The notes below the pieces were generated by a model that did not search any database, was not told where the DNA came from, and saw only the letters and a program-made list of their open reading frames with translations. From contig JAPZLL010000014.1 of the NCBI GenBank assembly GCA_036250225.1, forward strand, positions 682,001 to 746,000: a stretch of DNA of 64,000 nt, written 5' to 3'. Shown here piece by piece: positions 54,180-64,000 of this stretch (within the stretch, counting starts at the first letter, position 1; each line of letters starts with the position of its first letter). This DNA is from Cercophora sp. LCS_1 (taxonomy: Eukaryota; Ascomycota; Sordariomycetes; Sordariales; Lasiosphaeriaceae). Position numbers and translations under genes: made by a program.

Positions 54180-55484
54180 CTAATCAACCTGCATGGGATC
54201 GGAGGGGCCACTTCCCCTCGCTCTGCCGGTTCTTCTAGGAGCGGATGCCGTAGCAGTAGCAGCAGCCTTGGACGGTCGCCCCGGCTTCTTCTGCTCCTCT
54301 ACTTTGACGCTGGTAGGGGCTGTTTCCTTCCCCTTTCCCTTGTTGGTGCCATTCGCTGAGGCTTTCTGTGTGACTGCCTCTTCACCAGGCTTTGGATCAC
54401 CTTCCTTGATCCCGGCAACAGCCCGAAGCAGCTGCTCCTCGCCCCAGTTTGTTTCCAGCTTCGATACCCTCTCAACTAGATCCGAGGCACCACTATCGTC
54501 GGAGACATCTTCTTTCGAAACCTCCTTGCCTTTACCCCCAAGATCGGCTGCTTCGCCACCGCCAGACTTCATCAGCAGGCACTCGTTGTAGGCCTGCCAC
54601 GCCCCGACATCCTCATCGTGGACCCACTCCATGCGTCGCCAAGGCTCTTTTTGTACCGCGCGGAGGCGATCTGCCATTGTCTCGGCGACAGTAGCACCAT
54701 CGTCCATGGCAGATTTGAGTGTCATGTGGATCGCGCGCCCTGGCCCTGTTTTGCCATCCGCGGGGTTCGCAGCGCCGCCCGCTGCTGGGCGTGCGAGTTT
54801 CTCTCGCTCGGCTGTCGCATCGATGTGGTGCGGGACTGGGCGGAGATGAACGAGAGACGATACGGGGGTTAGATGGATGTTTTCTCCAAGCCGGTCAGTT
54901 TCTGTGCGGACGTTGATCAGAGAGAGTGACTCACTTCCTTGGAACACGCCAACCATGAAGTTGGCGCTTTTCTCCTCCGCGCTTCGTCCACCGCCCAATG
55001 TCTGCGTCCTCAGAACCTTTTCTTGCCTGACCGCTTCAGACCAGTCGTGCGGATATTCGGAATCGTCGTTGCCACCCCTGCGGCCTCCTGCGGCGCCGGG
55101 ACGGGCAGCTCCGCCACCAACACCAAAGCCGCCTGCTAGACCTAGACTTCCTCCTTTTTTGGCTTCCATTGACTTTTTGAGATCAGTTCCCCATTTGATT
55201 CCTTTCCCCTGGTCATATGCTTGACTTGTCTCGAGCGGTACATCCACCTCGTACTGCCCAGTGAGAGGCTTGACGCGCAGCTCCATTATCCGTGGTGGGA
55301 CAATGCTGGCCGGGTCCTGGGAGATCTTGTTGACATATTGCAGGATGATGAGCTTGCGATTCTCTGGGAGCGGGGGCTTGATGAAGACGGAGTACGAGGC
55401 AATAATTGGATCGTCATCGTTGTCGGCGCCAGAGGCTTGTCGCGAGCCCTCTACCTCGCAGAAGGATGATTCGCGGCTAGACAT
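54180..55484 (-). CDS. RPC37: RNA polymerase III subunit RPC37/RPC5
   Basis: Exons 55484-54935 and 54883-54180 give 417 residues. The 51-nt intron (GTGAGT, CTGAC, TTGGAG) preserves the frame; removing it restores GVFQGKNIHLTPVSSLVHLR, a family hallmark. The conserved N-terminal domain begins DDPIIASYSVFIKPPLPENR and KLIILQYVNK, then PRIMELRVKPLTGQYEVDV. The gene product pairs with RPC53-type subunit in Pol III and takes part in termination and reinitiation at tRNA and 5S genes. The C-terminal third is low complexity and ends with KKPGRPSKAAATATA, an AT-hook-like GRP core, and RRTGRARGSGPSDP. The frame is open upstream of the chosen ATG; MSSRESSF is the first ATG with a sensible context. Confidence 0.88.
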   Translation of the reverse strand: MSSRESSFCEVEGSRQASGADNDDDPIIASYSVFIKPPLPENRKLIILQYVNKISQDPASIVPPRIMELRVKPLTGQYEVDVPLETSQAYDQGKGIKWGTDLKKSMEAKKGGSLGLAGGFGVGGGAARPGAAGGRRGGNDDSEYPHDWSEAVRQEKVLRTQTLGGGRSAEEKSANFMVGVFQGSESLSLINVRTETDRLGENIHLTPVSSLVHLRPVPHHIDATAEREKLARPAAGGAANPADGKTGPGRAIHMTLKSAMDDGATVAETMADRLRAVQKEPWRRMEWVHDEDVGAWQAYNECLLMKSGGGEAADLGGKGKEVSKEDVSDDSGASDLVERVSKLETNWGEEQLLRAVAGIKEGDPKPGEEAVTQKASANGTNKGKGKETAPTSVKVEEQKKPGRPSKAAATATASAPRRTGRARGSGPSDPMQVD

Positions 55485-57915
55485 ACTCGTGAAGGGTATC
55501 TGCCGAGCCAATTGTCTGGCTGTATCGATAGCGGTTCTGAAAAATACGTTGGATGAGGTTGTTCGCAGCTGGCTCAACGACGGAGCTTTGTTGAAATTGT
55601 TGAGAACTCGAAGTTTGGCCGGCAGCTTTGCCCCGCGACCGAGGAACGCGGTCGGCGACAATTTTTTAGTGGGGTGCCTTGCCCCGCAGCTCCCCTCACT
55701 TCCATCGGTGATCGCGGTGAGTCGGAGCCACAACGGGCACTAAGAGGCAGCCCTGTGAGACTGCTGCCCCCGGATTGCCAAGGCCCTGACAGAATGAACG
55801 ACGGGAACATCCAAGCCGCGAAGTCGGGTGTATTTGCCCTCTCGACGGGCTGTAAGAAACCTAGCTGCCCAAAGGTCTTCTAATTCAGGTGAAACGCCTC
55901 AAATACTATTTCATCCCAGGTATCTCATACCTCCTAGTCCAAGGGTTTTAGAGACTAACAGCTGTGCTTGCACCCCGTAGAGCTCGACATCTCTTCCCTC
56001 CGTCATTTGCTTGCGGCTCCTGTCCATTTCATCTCATCGATGCACGGGGTGCAGGAAGATCTTTTTGGTCCCGATCTGCACCCCGGATAATTCACAGCAT
56101 GGACAGATCGAAGGTAGGTAGCGATGGATGGTGCTGCGATGTTATGTTCGACTTTGTCTCAAGTTCTCGGCCCATGCTCGCTTAGGTTGCCGAGAGCTTC
56201 GCGTCTCAGAATCGCCTTCGGTCCCAAGAACCATTCTTTGGCCTCGCCAAGTCCCAGACGCGCAACCAGTCAGATCCATTTGTCGCGATGTACTGTCACC
56301 AACAGACTGTGCGCTGCAGGAGAAACCCTTTCATCGCCAGCCAGGCTGTTCAGCCGCACATTCACATTGGGTGTCAATATTCCCAGGATCCGGGCTCAAT
56401 CGAGGGGCCAACGATACGACGGTGTGGGTGGGATTGCAAGATCCTGACAGGTCTCCCCTCCGTCAACTCCTTGAACTGAACCATCGGTCCGACACCCCAA
56501 GACTCCCACCACACCACTAACTGTGACACCGTCAAATTTGACACATCATTTCAACGCGACCCGAGAACTCGGTTGGGCTACGGAAAGGTAATGGGACTGC
56601 CTCCAGTTTCAGGCCATGTTGACGACGCATCCTTGAGGAATATAACAGGAGCACCCAACCCGGCCAACCTGATGCAAAGAGGGGTCATCCTAGCCCGCAC
56701 ATCACTTCATGCAATGACGGGCAGCAGTCCCTAGTGCTGAACACCACAGCAACGCGCGGGATGGCTCAGCAGTGGGCAGACAGCGCGCACGGAGATACAG
56801 ATGTCTAGTTTGCGGTCGGCAGACGGAAGGAAGCCGGGTCAACCCTGGTGCTGAAGGCTGGATTCGCTCCTTCCGCCATCCGATGGCCAATCCACCACGC
56901 GCACAAAAGATGCATCGCTCTCAGATCATTCATCCCATCTTCCCCTGCGACGCCGCCAATGCCGGCGAGCAATATCACCAGCTCATAATCCAGCTCAGAT
57001 CGACACATCCGAGAAGATCGCAAAGGCCTCATGGGACCTCCCTCATGGACTTCACGCACCCAACCCGGTTCGCAGCCCACGGCATGGAATCGGCCGAGCC
57101 TCCGAAATTTCCGGCTTCGCTAGGCAATCGAGCTTCCCCTAGGAAAGCGAGCGGGAGCTGGTCCACAATGGGACCTGGGGGCTAAGTGCGCTCGGACGGT
57201 TGGAAAAACGCAGACCGAATGCAACTTCGCGGGGGCTCGCCAGCTGGCCAGCGGCAAGAGGAGGCCAAATCTTGGGGCGGTCTGAGACTGCGGGAGGAAG
57301 AGCTCGGTTCGCCGAGAGCGGGACGACATCGATGCGAGACGCGTTGCTGGAGAGGTAGCGAAATGACACACTTTGCACGCATTCACAACCCAGCGGCCTT
57401 TGTTTGACCCGAGATCAAGGGAAGCGCATCTCTCGATGGGTAGGCAGATCTCATATTCCCCCACGCCCAAGTAGCGCGTCAATGCCAGGGTATCTGATCG
57501 CTGGGGTTGATCTTGTTGCTCACGATGCGGCGCATCGGAACAGCCAACCGATGGCCGGCGCAAGGGCTTGGGGCCAGGATTGTCTAGCGCCACACCCTCA
57601 ACACCCTCCGAACCCTGCTCGTCTAGGATCTCGGATGCAACTCCCTAACGCCACTAATCCCCAGGAACCATGGTTCCGCGATAGCCAGCACAGACATGCG
57701 GGAACCACTGACCTTGGGCTGCTCGATGGCAGAGCAGATCCCAAGACTCTTAAACGATGGGCCCCCGGATTAGCGTCCAGATATGGATGCTTCCTTCAGC
57801 CCTGCTTCTCAATGTCCACCGAATCAACCGGCAGGCTTGTAATTTGACAAGCATCGGTCCACGATCGAGGCTCAGCGTCAGTCGGGACTCGAGCCCCCTG
57901 GGTACCCCACAGTAA
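55485..57915. other. 2.4-kb gene-free region
   Basis: Divergent promoter space between RPC37 and the PTH11-like gene. Several open frames on both strands have no domains. A 10-bp dyad is present at 56045-56054 and 56076-56085 (CGGGGTGCAG and its complement). Nothing else supported. Confidence 0.5.
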
Positions 57916-59420
57916 ATGTCCAATGTCGAACTCGACGACACGATGAGCACGCCGACCCCCGGAGGGCCTCCTCCCCGCCCTTCGATGGATCCCGTCCCGA
58001 CTCTCGGCCCCGACATCGTCGTGGCAGCCTTTACGCTATGGTCGATTGCCATGATGTTTGTCTTCTTGAGGTTTTACACCAGGATCTGGATTGTGCGGGC
58101 CCTTGGCTGGGCAGATTACTTTGTTGCCCTGGCGGCGGTACGCTGGCCGCCCCCACAGGCTGTTTGTCTGCTGACAGCATCCCAGATGTTTGGCGGAGGA
58201 TTGTCTGGGGCCATATACAAACGTGAGCGTTGCTCCCTCATCGATACTGCACAGAAACTTATCTGCACTACAGAGACGCTTCATGGCATGGGCATGCATC
58301 TTGCCGACATCAACATCCCCGTTGACTTCCCGCCGATGCTCCACGTACGTTTTGACAGGCAATAATTCAGAGTGGTAGGGACTGACAGCCTCCAAGGCTT
58401 GGTGGTGGTCTTTATTGTGCTACACAGCCACGCTGGCGTTCTCCAAGATCTCGATTTGCCTGCTTTACCTCAACATCTTCACACTGGAGTGGGCACGAAA
58501 GGCCTGCTATGTCATCCTGACCCTCGTAATTCTATCCAATCTGTGGGCCATCACCTCGGTCCTCACCTTTACTGTCCCTCTTGCAGCAACCTGGGATATC
58601 ACTGTTCCAGCGAGGTACACCACAAACCAAGCTGTTTGGTGGGTCATCGCGGGGTACGTTCACGGCCTTTGACTTGGCCCTTGCGCTCCTGATCTGAATC
58701 TAACGGCTCGCAGGCTGGGTGTTACGATCGACCTTCTCATCTTCATATTGCCTATTCCCATCGTTCTTCCTCTCAAGCTGCCCCGACGACAAAAGGTTGC
58801 TGTGGTCGGCATCTTTATGATCGGCGTCTTGTAAGTTTCTTAGCCACCTCTACGCGTCCAGGCTTCTGACTTTTGCTAGCATTGTGGTTGTGGCATTCGT
58901 TCGCCTGGGCATCTTGATCGACGACAAAGATAAGGTGGACCTTGATTTCACGTGGAACACGGTCAAACTCACGCACTGGACCATCATCGAATGCAACACA
59001 GCCATTGTCATCGGCTGTATCATGACACTGAAGCCGCTGATCAGCAAGATGTTTCCGAACCTCCTCGAAACCCGCTGTTCGCGAATGGGCTCCAGCGATG
59101 TAACAAACAGTCCGCCGCTGACGATTGGGTCAAAACCCTCACGGAACCCCTTTTCACCGCCACGCCGTGATTCTTGGGCCGAACTTCCCGATCAAGACGA
59201 CGACATGGGCGACGTGATGATGCGTGATTTGGAGGCCGGGCCCAGGGACCTTGGAGTCGACAGACCGCCGGCCGCACACCTCAGGGCAAAGTCAGCGGGA
59301 GAGAAGAGTGACTTCTTGACAGTGGAAATTCCGTCCGTTAGCGACGACTTTGGCCACGATGCCTCTTCGATTCGAACACAGGAATTAGGGCCGGTGGCGA
59401 CCGCCCGCTCTATTGGATGA
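57916..59420 (+). CDS. PTH11-type seven-helix membrane protein
   Basis: Six exons (57916-58137, 58186-58222, 58274-58344, 58397-58653, 58714-58830, 58880-59420) give 414 residues. The first three exons lie in one open frame because introns 1 and 2 are 48 and 51 nt; removing them yields SGAIYKQTLHGMGMHLADIN, typical of the fungal rhodopsin-like/PTH11 superfamily, with FPPMLHAWWWSLLCYTATLA next. About seven hydrophobic helices follow the usual order (DIVVAAFTLWSIAMMFVFLR at the start, GIFMIGVFIVVVAFVRLGIL later, NTAIVIGCIMTLKPLI last). There is no N-terminal CFEM cysteine domain. The cytoplasmic tail of about 130 residues is Ser, Pro and acidic-rich. Related proteins sense surfaces or ligands upstream of G-proteins; the ligand here is unknown. 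Confidence 0.88.
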
Positions 59421-60219
59421 ACGCAGTTGCGCACGTCCCTTTGATTTCAACTTCTTTTGGTGTATTATTACCAACCTTTTTGCATGGCATGGCTTGGCAG
59501 CATGGTGTTTGGGGGCATACACACTGGTATGGGCATGGGGATGGGTTTGAATTTGGTTTTGGCAACACAGGGGCATATATACCTGAAAGGCTCAGGTTTT
59601 GGGTGTTTGTACGGGTGGGAAGATTGCGCCGCAGCGAGCTCTGTGGACTTTGGCGTTTTGCATGGGGACGGTGAATTGATAGACGACGCATATATACGAG
59701 ACACAACCTGAGGGTTTGTATGATTGGACTACTGGAAAATTCAACCCCTGTTTGGGAGTGAACCACGTGCCTTGATGACCAACACATTCCATTCATCGAG
59801 ATCTTTTTCTTATCCATGATCAAGCAGCTCAACAATTGGGAGAACAAGACTTATGCCTCTCATCAGTCTACGAAGGCGGACTTAAGCAAAAATATTATCA
59901 CCAATTGACCTCTCGAAGTCCACGCCTTCAATGCCATGTTGAAATCGACTAGGCCATCCAAGCTTGTCAACACGAGACAGTCTGTCTTGAATCAAGCAAA
60001 TATTCACCACCAGCATCCTTTGGATTTTCACAGCCATGGCCCAACACACATCTCTCATACCCCTGAACCTCCTCAACAAATGCAAACAGACAGACAGACA
60101 GAAGGACAGATAACCACCCCTTTTGGTATGATGCCGCTGCCGATGCTTCCGAAGCCAAAACCGGCCGCCCATATGCTTGAACAATTCTCCCGTCACGACG
60201 ACCACCGCAGCCCCTTTTT
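59421..60219. other. convergent intergenic spacer
   Basis: Between the PTH11-like stop and the PDX1 stop. Contains a short CAGA-type tandem near 60085-60105. No gene supported. Confidence 0.6.
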
Positions 60220-61155
60220 TTACCAACCCCTACCAGCCATCTTCTCCTCGGGCTTCAGGCCCGCATTGCTAATGCCCCTCATGGCCTCACCATGCTCAAT
60301 ACTAGCCTCGATCAGCGCCTTGGGATCCTTGAACTCGGCCGTAGCCTTGACAATCGCACGCGCCCGCTTGGCCGCATGCTCAGGCGTCTCAGCATCCTTG
60401 AAGATACCACTGCCCACAAACACACCATCACATCCCAAATGCATCATGAGCGCCGCATCAGCAGGCGTCGCCACGCCACCCGCCGCAAAATTCACAACCG
60501 GCAGCCTCCCCAGCTCAGCCGTCCGCTTCAGCAGCGCCGCATCAGCGCCAATCTCCCTCGCGAGCATCGCAATCGCAAGATCGCCACCCTCCGCCAACGC
60601 AGCCCTGGCGCGCGCAATCTCAGTGTTCACAGTCCGGATGTGCTTGACAGCCTCCACAACATCACCGGTGCCCGCCTCGCCCTTGGTCCGAATCATGGCT
60701 GCGCCCTCCTTGATCCTGCGCAGCGCCTCGCCCAGGTTCCGGCACCCGCACACAAAGGGGATGGTGAAATCCGATTTCTGGACGTGGAACTGGTCGTCCG
60801 CTGGCGTGAGCACTTCGGACTCGTCGACATAGTCGACGCCCAACGCCTCGAGGATCTGGCACTCGACAATGTGGCCGATGCGCGCTTTCGCCATGACGGG
60901 GATGGTCACGGCCGCCTGGATCTCCTTGATCATTTCGGGGTTCGACATGCGCGCTACGCCGCCTAGCTTGCGGATGTCGGAGGGGATGCGCTCGAGGGCC
61001 ATGACGGCGACGGCGCCGGCTTCCTCGGCGATGCGCGCTTCGGTTGGGTTGGTTACGTCCATGATGACGCCGCCTTTGAGCATTTGGGCGAGGCCCGCTT
61101 TGACGGTGAAGGCGTCATCGGTTGTGGAGGATGCGCCGTTGAGGTTGGCGGCCAT
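60220..61155 (-). CDS. pdx-1: pyridoxal 5'-phosphate synthase, PdxS/SNZ subunit
   Basis: One exon of 311 residues from MAANLNGASSTTDD. The PdxS/SNZ family is highly conserved and clear here: KAGLAQMLKGGVIMDVTNP, EEAGAVAVMALERIPSDIR, IPVMAKARIGHIVE with the substrate-binding lysine, VDYVDESEVLTPAD, FVCGCRNLGEALRRIKEGA, MIRTKGEAGTG with the second catalytic lysine, and NFAAGGVATPADAALMMHLG. It condenses ribose 5-phosphate, glyceraldehyde 3-phosphate and ammonia into PLP; the ammonia comes from the PDX2 glutaminase encoded divergently 1.5 kb away. The frame is open upstream of the ATG, but the conserved length favours this start. Confidence 0.97.
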   Translation of the reverse strand: MAANLNGASSTTDDAFTVKAGLAQMLKGGVIMDVTNPTEARIAEEAGAVAVMALERIPSDIRKLGGVARMSNPEMIKEIQAAVTIPVMAKARIGHIVECQILEALGVDYVDESEVLTPADDQFHVQKSDFTIPFVCGCRNLGEALRRIKEGAAMIRTKGEAGTGDVVEAVKHIRTVNTEIARARAALAEGGDLAIAMLAREIGADAALLKRTAELGRLPVVNFAAGGVATPADAALMMHLGCDGVFVGSGIFKDAETPEHAAKRARAIVKATAEFKDPKALIEASIEHGEAMRGISNAGLKPEEKMAGRGW

Positions 61156-62695
61156 TTTTGGGGTCTTGTTTGACGTGAGTGTGTATTGGGCAGTTTGCGT
61201 GAAAGCGTGGTGATAGAGCGAAGGAGGGGCAAGTTGAGGGTTTTTGGTTTCTGTGGTGGTGGTGGTGGCGGCGGGGTGGAGGGGCAAGGAGAGAGGCAAT
61301 GAGAGCTTATTACTTCTTTAAGCTCTGGGTCGCGTGGGTAACGCGGGGTAGGTTCCTCTAAGTAGCTTTTTTTTCCCCCGTCGAGTGTGCGGAAGATTCC
61401 TGAGGGAAGGGAAAGGGATGGGAAGGTGGGATGGATGGATGGATGGACGGACGGATGGATCTTCTTTGCAATTGATAGCTGGATGACAACCGTTTTTATG
61501 GTGGGCACGTTTTTGTATGACTCAGGACGACAAGATTCGAGACCCCAGTTACGCATTGTTCCATCAGCAGAATCGAGCATCTCCAGATTATTTTTTGGTC
61601 CCCTGGCATTCGCCCGCCCGGCCCTTGCGGCGCGAGAAGGTGCAGTGCGGCTTGGTAACAGTGTCGCTAGCACTGTGGTCTCTTTCTCCCGCGACCGTCG
61701 TGGTGTCGCCTCCGGACCCGGAGCGGCGGGGCATTCTGGTCCTTCCATCGGGATCGTGGCGTATGCTGATCACAACTTCTCTTTCCACGCTGAGGCATTG
61801 AGCCCTTCATGTTGCAGGCGGTGAGGGGTCTCTGTCATACCTGAGTCCTGGTTTGGCTTGGCGTTCATGTATCACTAGAGCCATCGCAGAGCCACCCCTG
61901 TTTGGTGATGTTTCTGACATGTGCCTTTCGGGAATGGAGGTTTATCTGCAAAACCAAGTCCGAAATTCAACAAATGACATGACTGCTCCCGCGCCCTTCC
62001 ATTGAGCAGACATCCAAACCATCCCCCAAAATATCCCAATGGACCGTCAAATGCCTCAAATGCTGGTCAAATCAGGGTCATTGACCAGTCAAACGGCCGC
62101 TTTTCTCGGCCGGTTAGGCCACCCCCCACCGTACCAACTCTAATCCGTTCCTACTGTGACCCCTCCAAAGGACCCCAAGACCGACCCCAAGCCTCCAGGG
62201 CAGGGCGCCAACGGTCACCCCTCCCCGTCCCTCCTTTTTCCCCCTTTCCCGCCCCAAGCGATGGCGAAAAAAAAAAAAAAAGGTAAAAAAGTAACTGAAC
62301 GTGCCGAAAAAGTTGTGGGACCGTCTTCCGATCTCAGGAGCACGTTTTCGCCGCAACCAGTCCAACCGAAGGTGGTGGCAAGCTATGCCCCGGTTGACCT
62401 CCCACCGAGCACTCCATTGCTTTTAATGCCGCCTGTACCCGGCCGATCCCGACTGCCCCTCTGCTTTCAATATTTTTGCGCGACATTCCGATATCGATAT
62501 CGATAGCGAGGAGAGACAAGGTACCTTGGTCCAGGTACTTTTTTTGTTGACGTGCGGTGACTCAACACTCGCCCAATCGATCGATATTGGACTGATAGGG
62601 TGTGTCGTTTACGTTTACGTCCGCGACCGAATTGCGGATTTCCGCTCTTTGTATTTTCTCCCTTTTTCTCCTTATCACACCCACCCTCGTGAATC
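61156..62695. promoter_or_regulatory. shared divergent PDX1/PDX2 region
   Basis: 1540 bp between the two PLP synthase start codons. Features: a GGAT-type tetranucleotide tract near 61428-61460, a dyad at 62063-62088, an A-run at 62266-62281, and GATATCGATATCGAT-like alternation near 62488-62503. No coding region supported. Divergent pairing of the two genes is also seen in yeast SNZ/SNO loci, where it serves co-expression; that it does so here is inference. Confidence 0.6.
62063..62088. promoter_or_regulatory. dyad symmetry in the PDX1/PDX2 region
   Basis: CTGGTCAA and TTGACCAG form a perfect 8-bp inverted repeat around a 10-nt spacer, with further GTCAAA strings at 62046 and 62088. It could bind a dimeric regulator of both genes. 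The interpretation is inference. Confidence 0.35.
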
Positions 62696-63522
62696 ATGGC
62701 GCCCATCACTATTGGTGTTCTTGCTCTGCAAGGCGGCGTTGGTGAGCACATCCACCTTCTCAAGCAGGCGTCGGCGCATATCTTGGCCGGGGGAGATCAC
62801 GATGGTGTTGAGTTTGCCTTCATCGAGGTTCGCTATCCCGAGCAGCTCGTCAAGAGCGATGCCTTGATTATCCCTGGGGGCGAGAGCACCACGATGGCTA
62901 TTGTTGCGAGGAGGTTGGGGCTGTTGGACCCGTTGAGAGAGTTTGTCAAGTGAGTATTACCCTGTCCCGATATCGAAGGCATATCGTTGACATGCTGTGC
63001 AGGGTCAATTGCAAGCCGGTATGGGGAACGTGTGCTGGCTTGGTCATGTTGGCTGAGGAAGCGAGTGCCACCAAAAAGGGCGGGCAGGAGCTCGTGGGAG
63101 GGTTGGATGTGAAAGTGCTGCGAAACCGCTACGGGACGCAGATTCAGAGCTTTGTGGCTGATTTAGAGTTGCCATTCCTTGGGGACGCTGAAAAGCCGTT
63201 CAGGGGTGTCTTCATCAGGGCGCCGGTGGTGGAGGAGATCAAGACAGCGGCAAAGACCGAGCAGTTAGAAGTGAACGGGTACTCGGAGACCGTCAACGGT
63301 ACTGGGAAATCTGAGGAGGCAGTCGAAGTGATGGGCGTCTTTAAGCAAGCGGGAGCAGGTGAGGCTGGGAGCTCGGTGGAGGATATTGTTGCGGTGAGGC
63401 AGAGGAACGTATTTGGGACGAGCTTTCACCCAGAACTTACCAATGACATTCGGATACACGTTTGGTGGTTGAAGCGAGTATTGGAGGCCCTTAGGCACGG
63501 GGATTTGGTGGTTGCCAACTGA
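62696..63522 (+). CDS. pdx-2: pyridoxal 5'-phosphate synthase glutaminase, PdxT/SNO subunit
   Basis: Exons 62696-62949 and 63003-63522 give 257 residues; the 53-nt intron has GTGAGT, a TTGAC branch and GTGCAG. Class I glutamine amidotransferase of the PdxT/SNO family: IGVLALQGGVGEHIHLL, the IPGGESTTMAIVAR oxyanion motif, the nucleophile cysteine in WGTCAGLVMLAE, GGLDVKVLRNRYGTQIQSF, GVFIRAPVVEE and the His-Glu pair in GTSFHPELTND. It hydrolyses glutamine and channels ammonia to the PdxS subunit. Compared with bacterial PdxT there is an extra, poorly conserved segment around residues 175-210. Divergent from PDX1. Confidence 0.96.
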
Positions 63523-63568
63523 TGACGATTTGGTACGATGATAATTCAAATAGAAGATATATATCCCG

Positions 63569-64000
63569 TCATGATGGGACCCATTGGGTGGTGGATGTCT
63601 TCGCGGTCAAACCTTCCTCTGCCGTCAACTTGGTGGCATCATCAACGGAAATGTACATATCCAATACCGGAGAACGGTTGGAAATGCGACAGCTCAGGAA
63701 AACGCCTATCTCAACTCCTTTTTGGGTTTTGAACCGAAAGCTCTCCTGTCGGCCTCCAAGGTACGAATAGTGCGATCGTGTCACACTTGGAATTTGATCG
63801 CCGGTTGTTATCCTCAAGATGTCGGAAAGCGGCCCTTGTACATCGACCGTTATGGCAAAGTCATCGGTGTGGTGGAAGCGTTGGACTTCGAAGTTGAAAG
63901 TAGCAGGTATCAAGGGCCCCTTGCCCTCAGCCCCCTGGTTGTAAAACGCGTGCTCCTCGTCGTTCCACCACGAAATAGGTTGTAGCTGTGTTGTAAGCGT
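63569..64000 (-). CDS. partial unidentified gene, 3' end only
   Basis: An open minus-strand frame enters from the right edge and ends at TGA 63571-63569, giving the last 143 codons. The composition is protein-like: ISWWNDEEHAFYNQGAEGKG, FNFEVQRFHHTDDFAITVD, IPSVTRSHYSYLGG. I recognise no family. It is convergent with PDX2, with 46 bp between stops. The opposite-strand frame over the same bases (63584-63985) looks less natural and is taken as its shadow. Confidence 0.5.
   Translation of the reverse strand, partial: TLTTQLQPISWWNDEEHAFYNQGAEGKGPLIPATFNFEVQRFHHTDDFAITVDVQGPLSDILRITTGDQIPSVTRSHYSYLGGRQESFRFKTQKGVEIGVFLSCRISNRSPVLDMYISVDDATKLTAEEGLTAKTSTTQWVPS

Noticed and set aside
55261..55743. 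160-codon plus-strand open frame near the RPC37 start
   Set aside because: Antisense to the RPC37 first exon and promoter; no features.

Overview
This window reads as nuclear DNA of a filamentous ascomycete, most likely a sordariomycete of the Sordariales type (inferred from gene content, GC-rich codons and gene style). Genes are monocistronic on both strands, with short introns of about 45-120 nt (one proposed at 263 nt) that start GTRNGY, carry CTRAC branch sites and end YAG. I rebuilt splice sites by hand; almost every multi-exon model below gives a coding length that is a multiple of three. There is no rRNA, convincing tRNA, CRISPR array or intact transposon.

Layout, left to right. 1-10.5 kb: a two-finger C2H2 regulator, a six-intron secreted pectate lyase, the GINS subunit PSF2, and a PTEN-like lipid phosphatase convergent with it. 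11-24 kb: a POM33/TMEM33 reticulon-like membrane protein, two single-pass membrane proteins of unknown role, a YCH1-type rhodanese/Cdc25-like phosphatase, an eight-cysteine secreted protein, an interrupted small membrane-protein ORF, an orphan coiled-coil protein and an HSL-type alpha/beta hydrolase. 25-35 kb: a Zn2Cys6 regulator whose zinc-cluster codons are split by a 4-nt microexon, a 4.3-kb gene-free stretch, a 19-bp minisatellite of about 20 units, then a SPRY ORF and a large ankyrin ORF that share one reading frame and are separated by a single TAG. 36-49 kb: SHE9/MDM33, protein kinase C (PKC1), a branched-chain acyl-CoA dehydrogenase divergent from mitochondrial ribosomal protein S12, and a GT15 mannosyltransferase. 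51-64 kb: PAT1, RNA polymerase III subunit RPC37/RPC5, a PTH11-type seven-helix receptor-like protein, the divergent vitamin B6 pair (PDX1/SNZ and PDX2/SNO), and the 3' end of an unidentified gene at the right edge.

Most genes are core housekeeping or signalling genes with no operon logic. The one clear functional pair is PDX1/PDX2, the two subunits of pyridoxal 5'-phosphate synthase transcribed from a shared 1.5-kb region. PKC1 and the mannosyltransferase both serve the cell wall but show no sign of co-regulation. The least explained material is the ankyrin/SPRY locus with its flanking minisatellite, the microexon in the Zn2Cys6 gene, a 52-bp inverted-repeat element at 4.2 kb, and a TTAGGG-type motif at similar distances upstream of PSF2 and SHE9.
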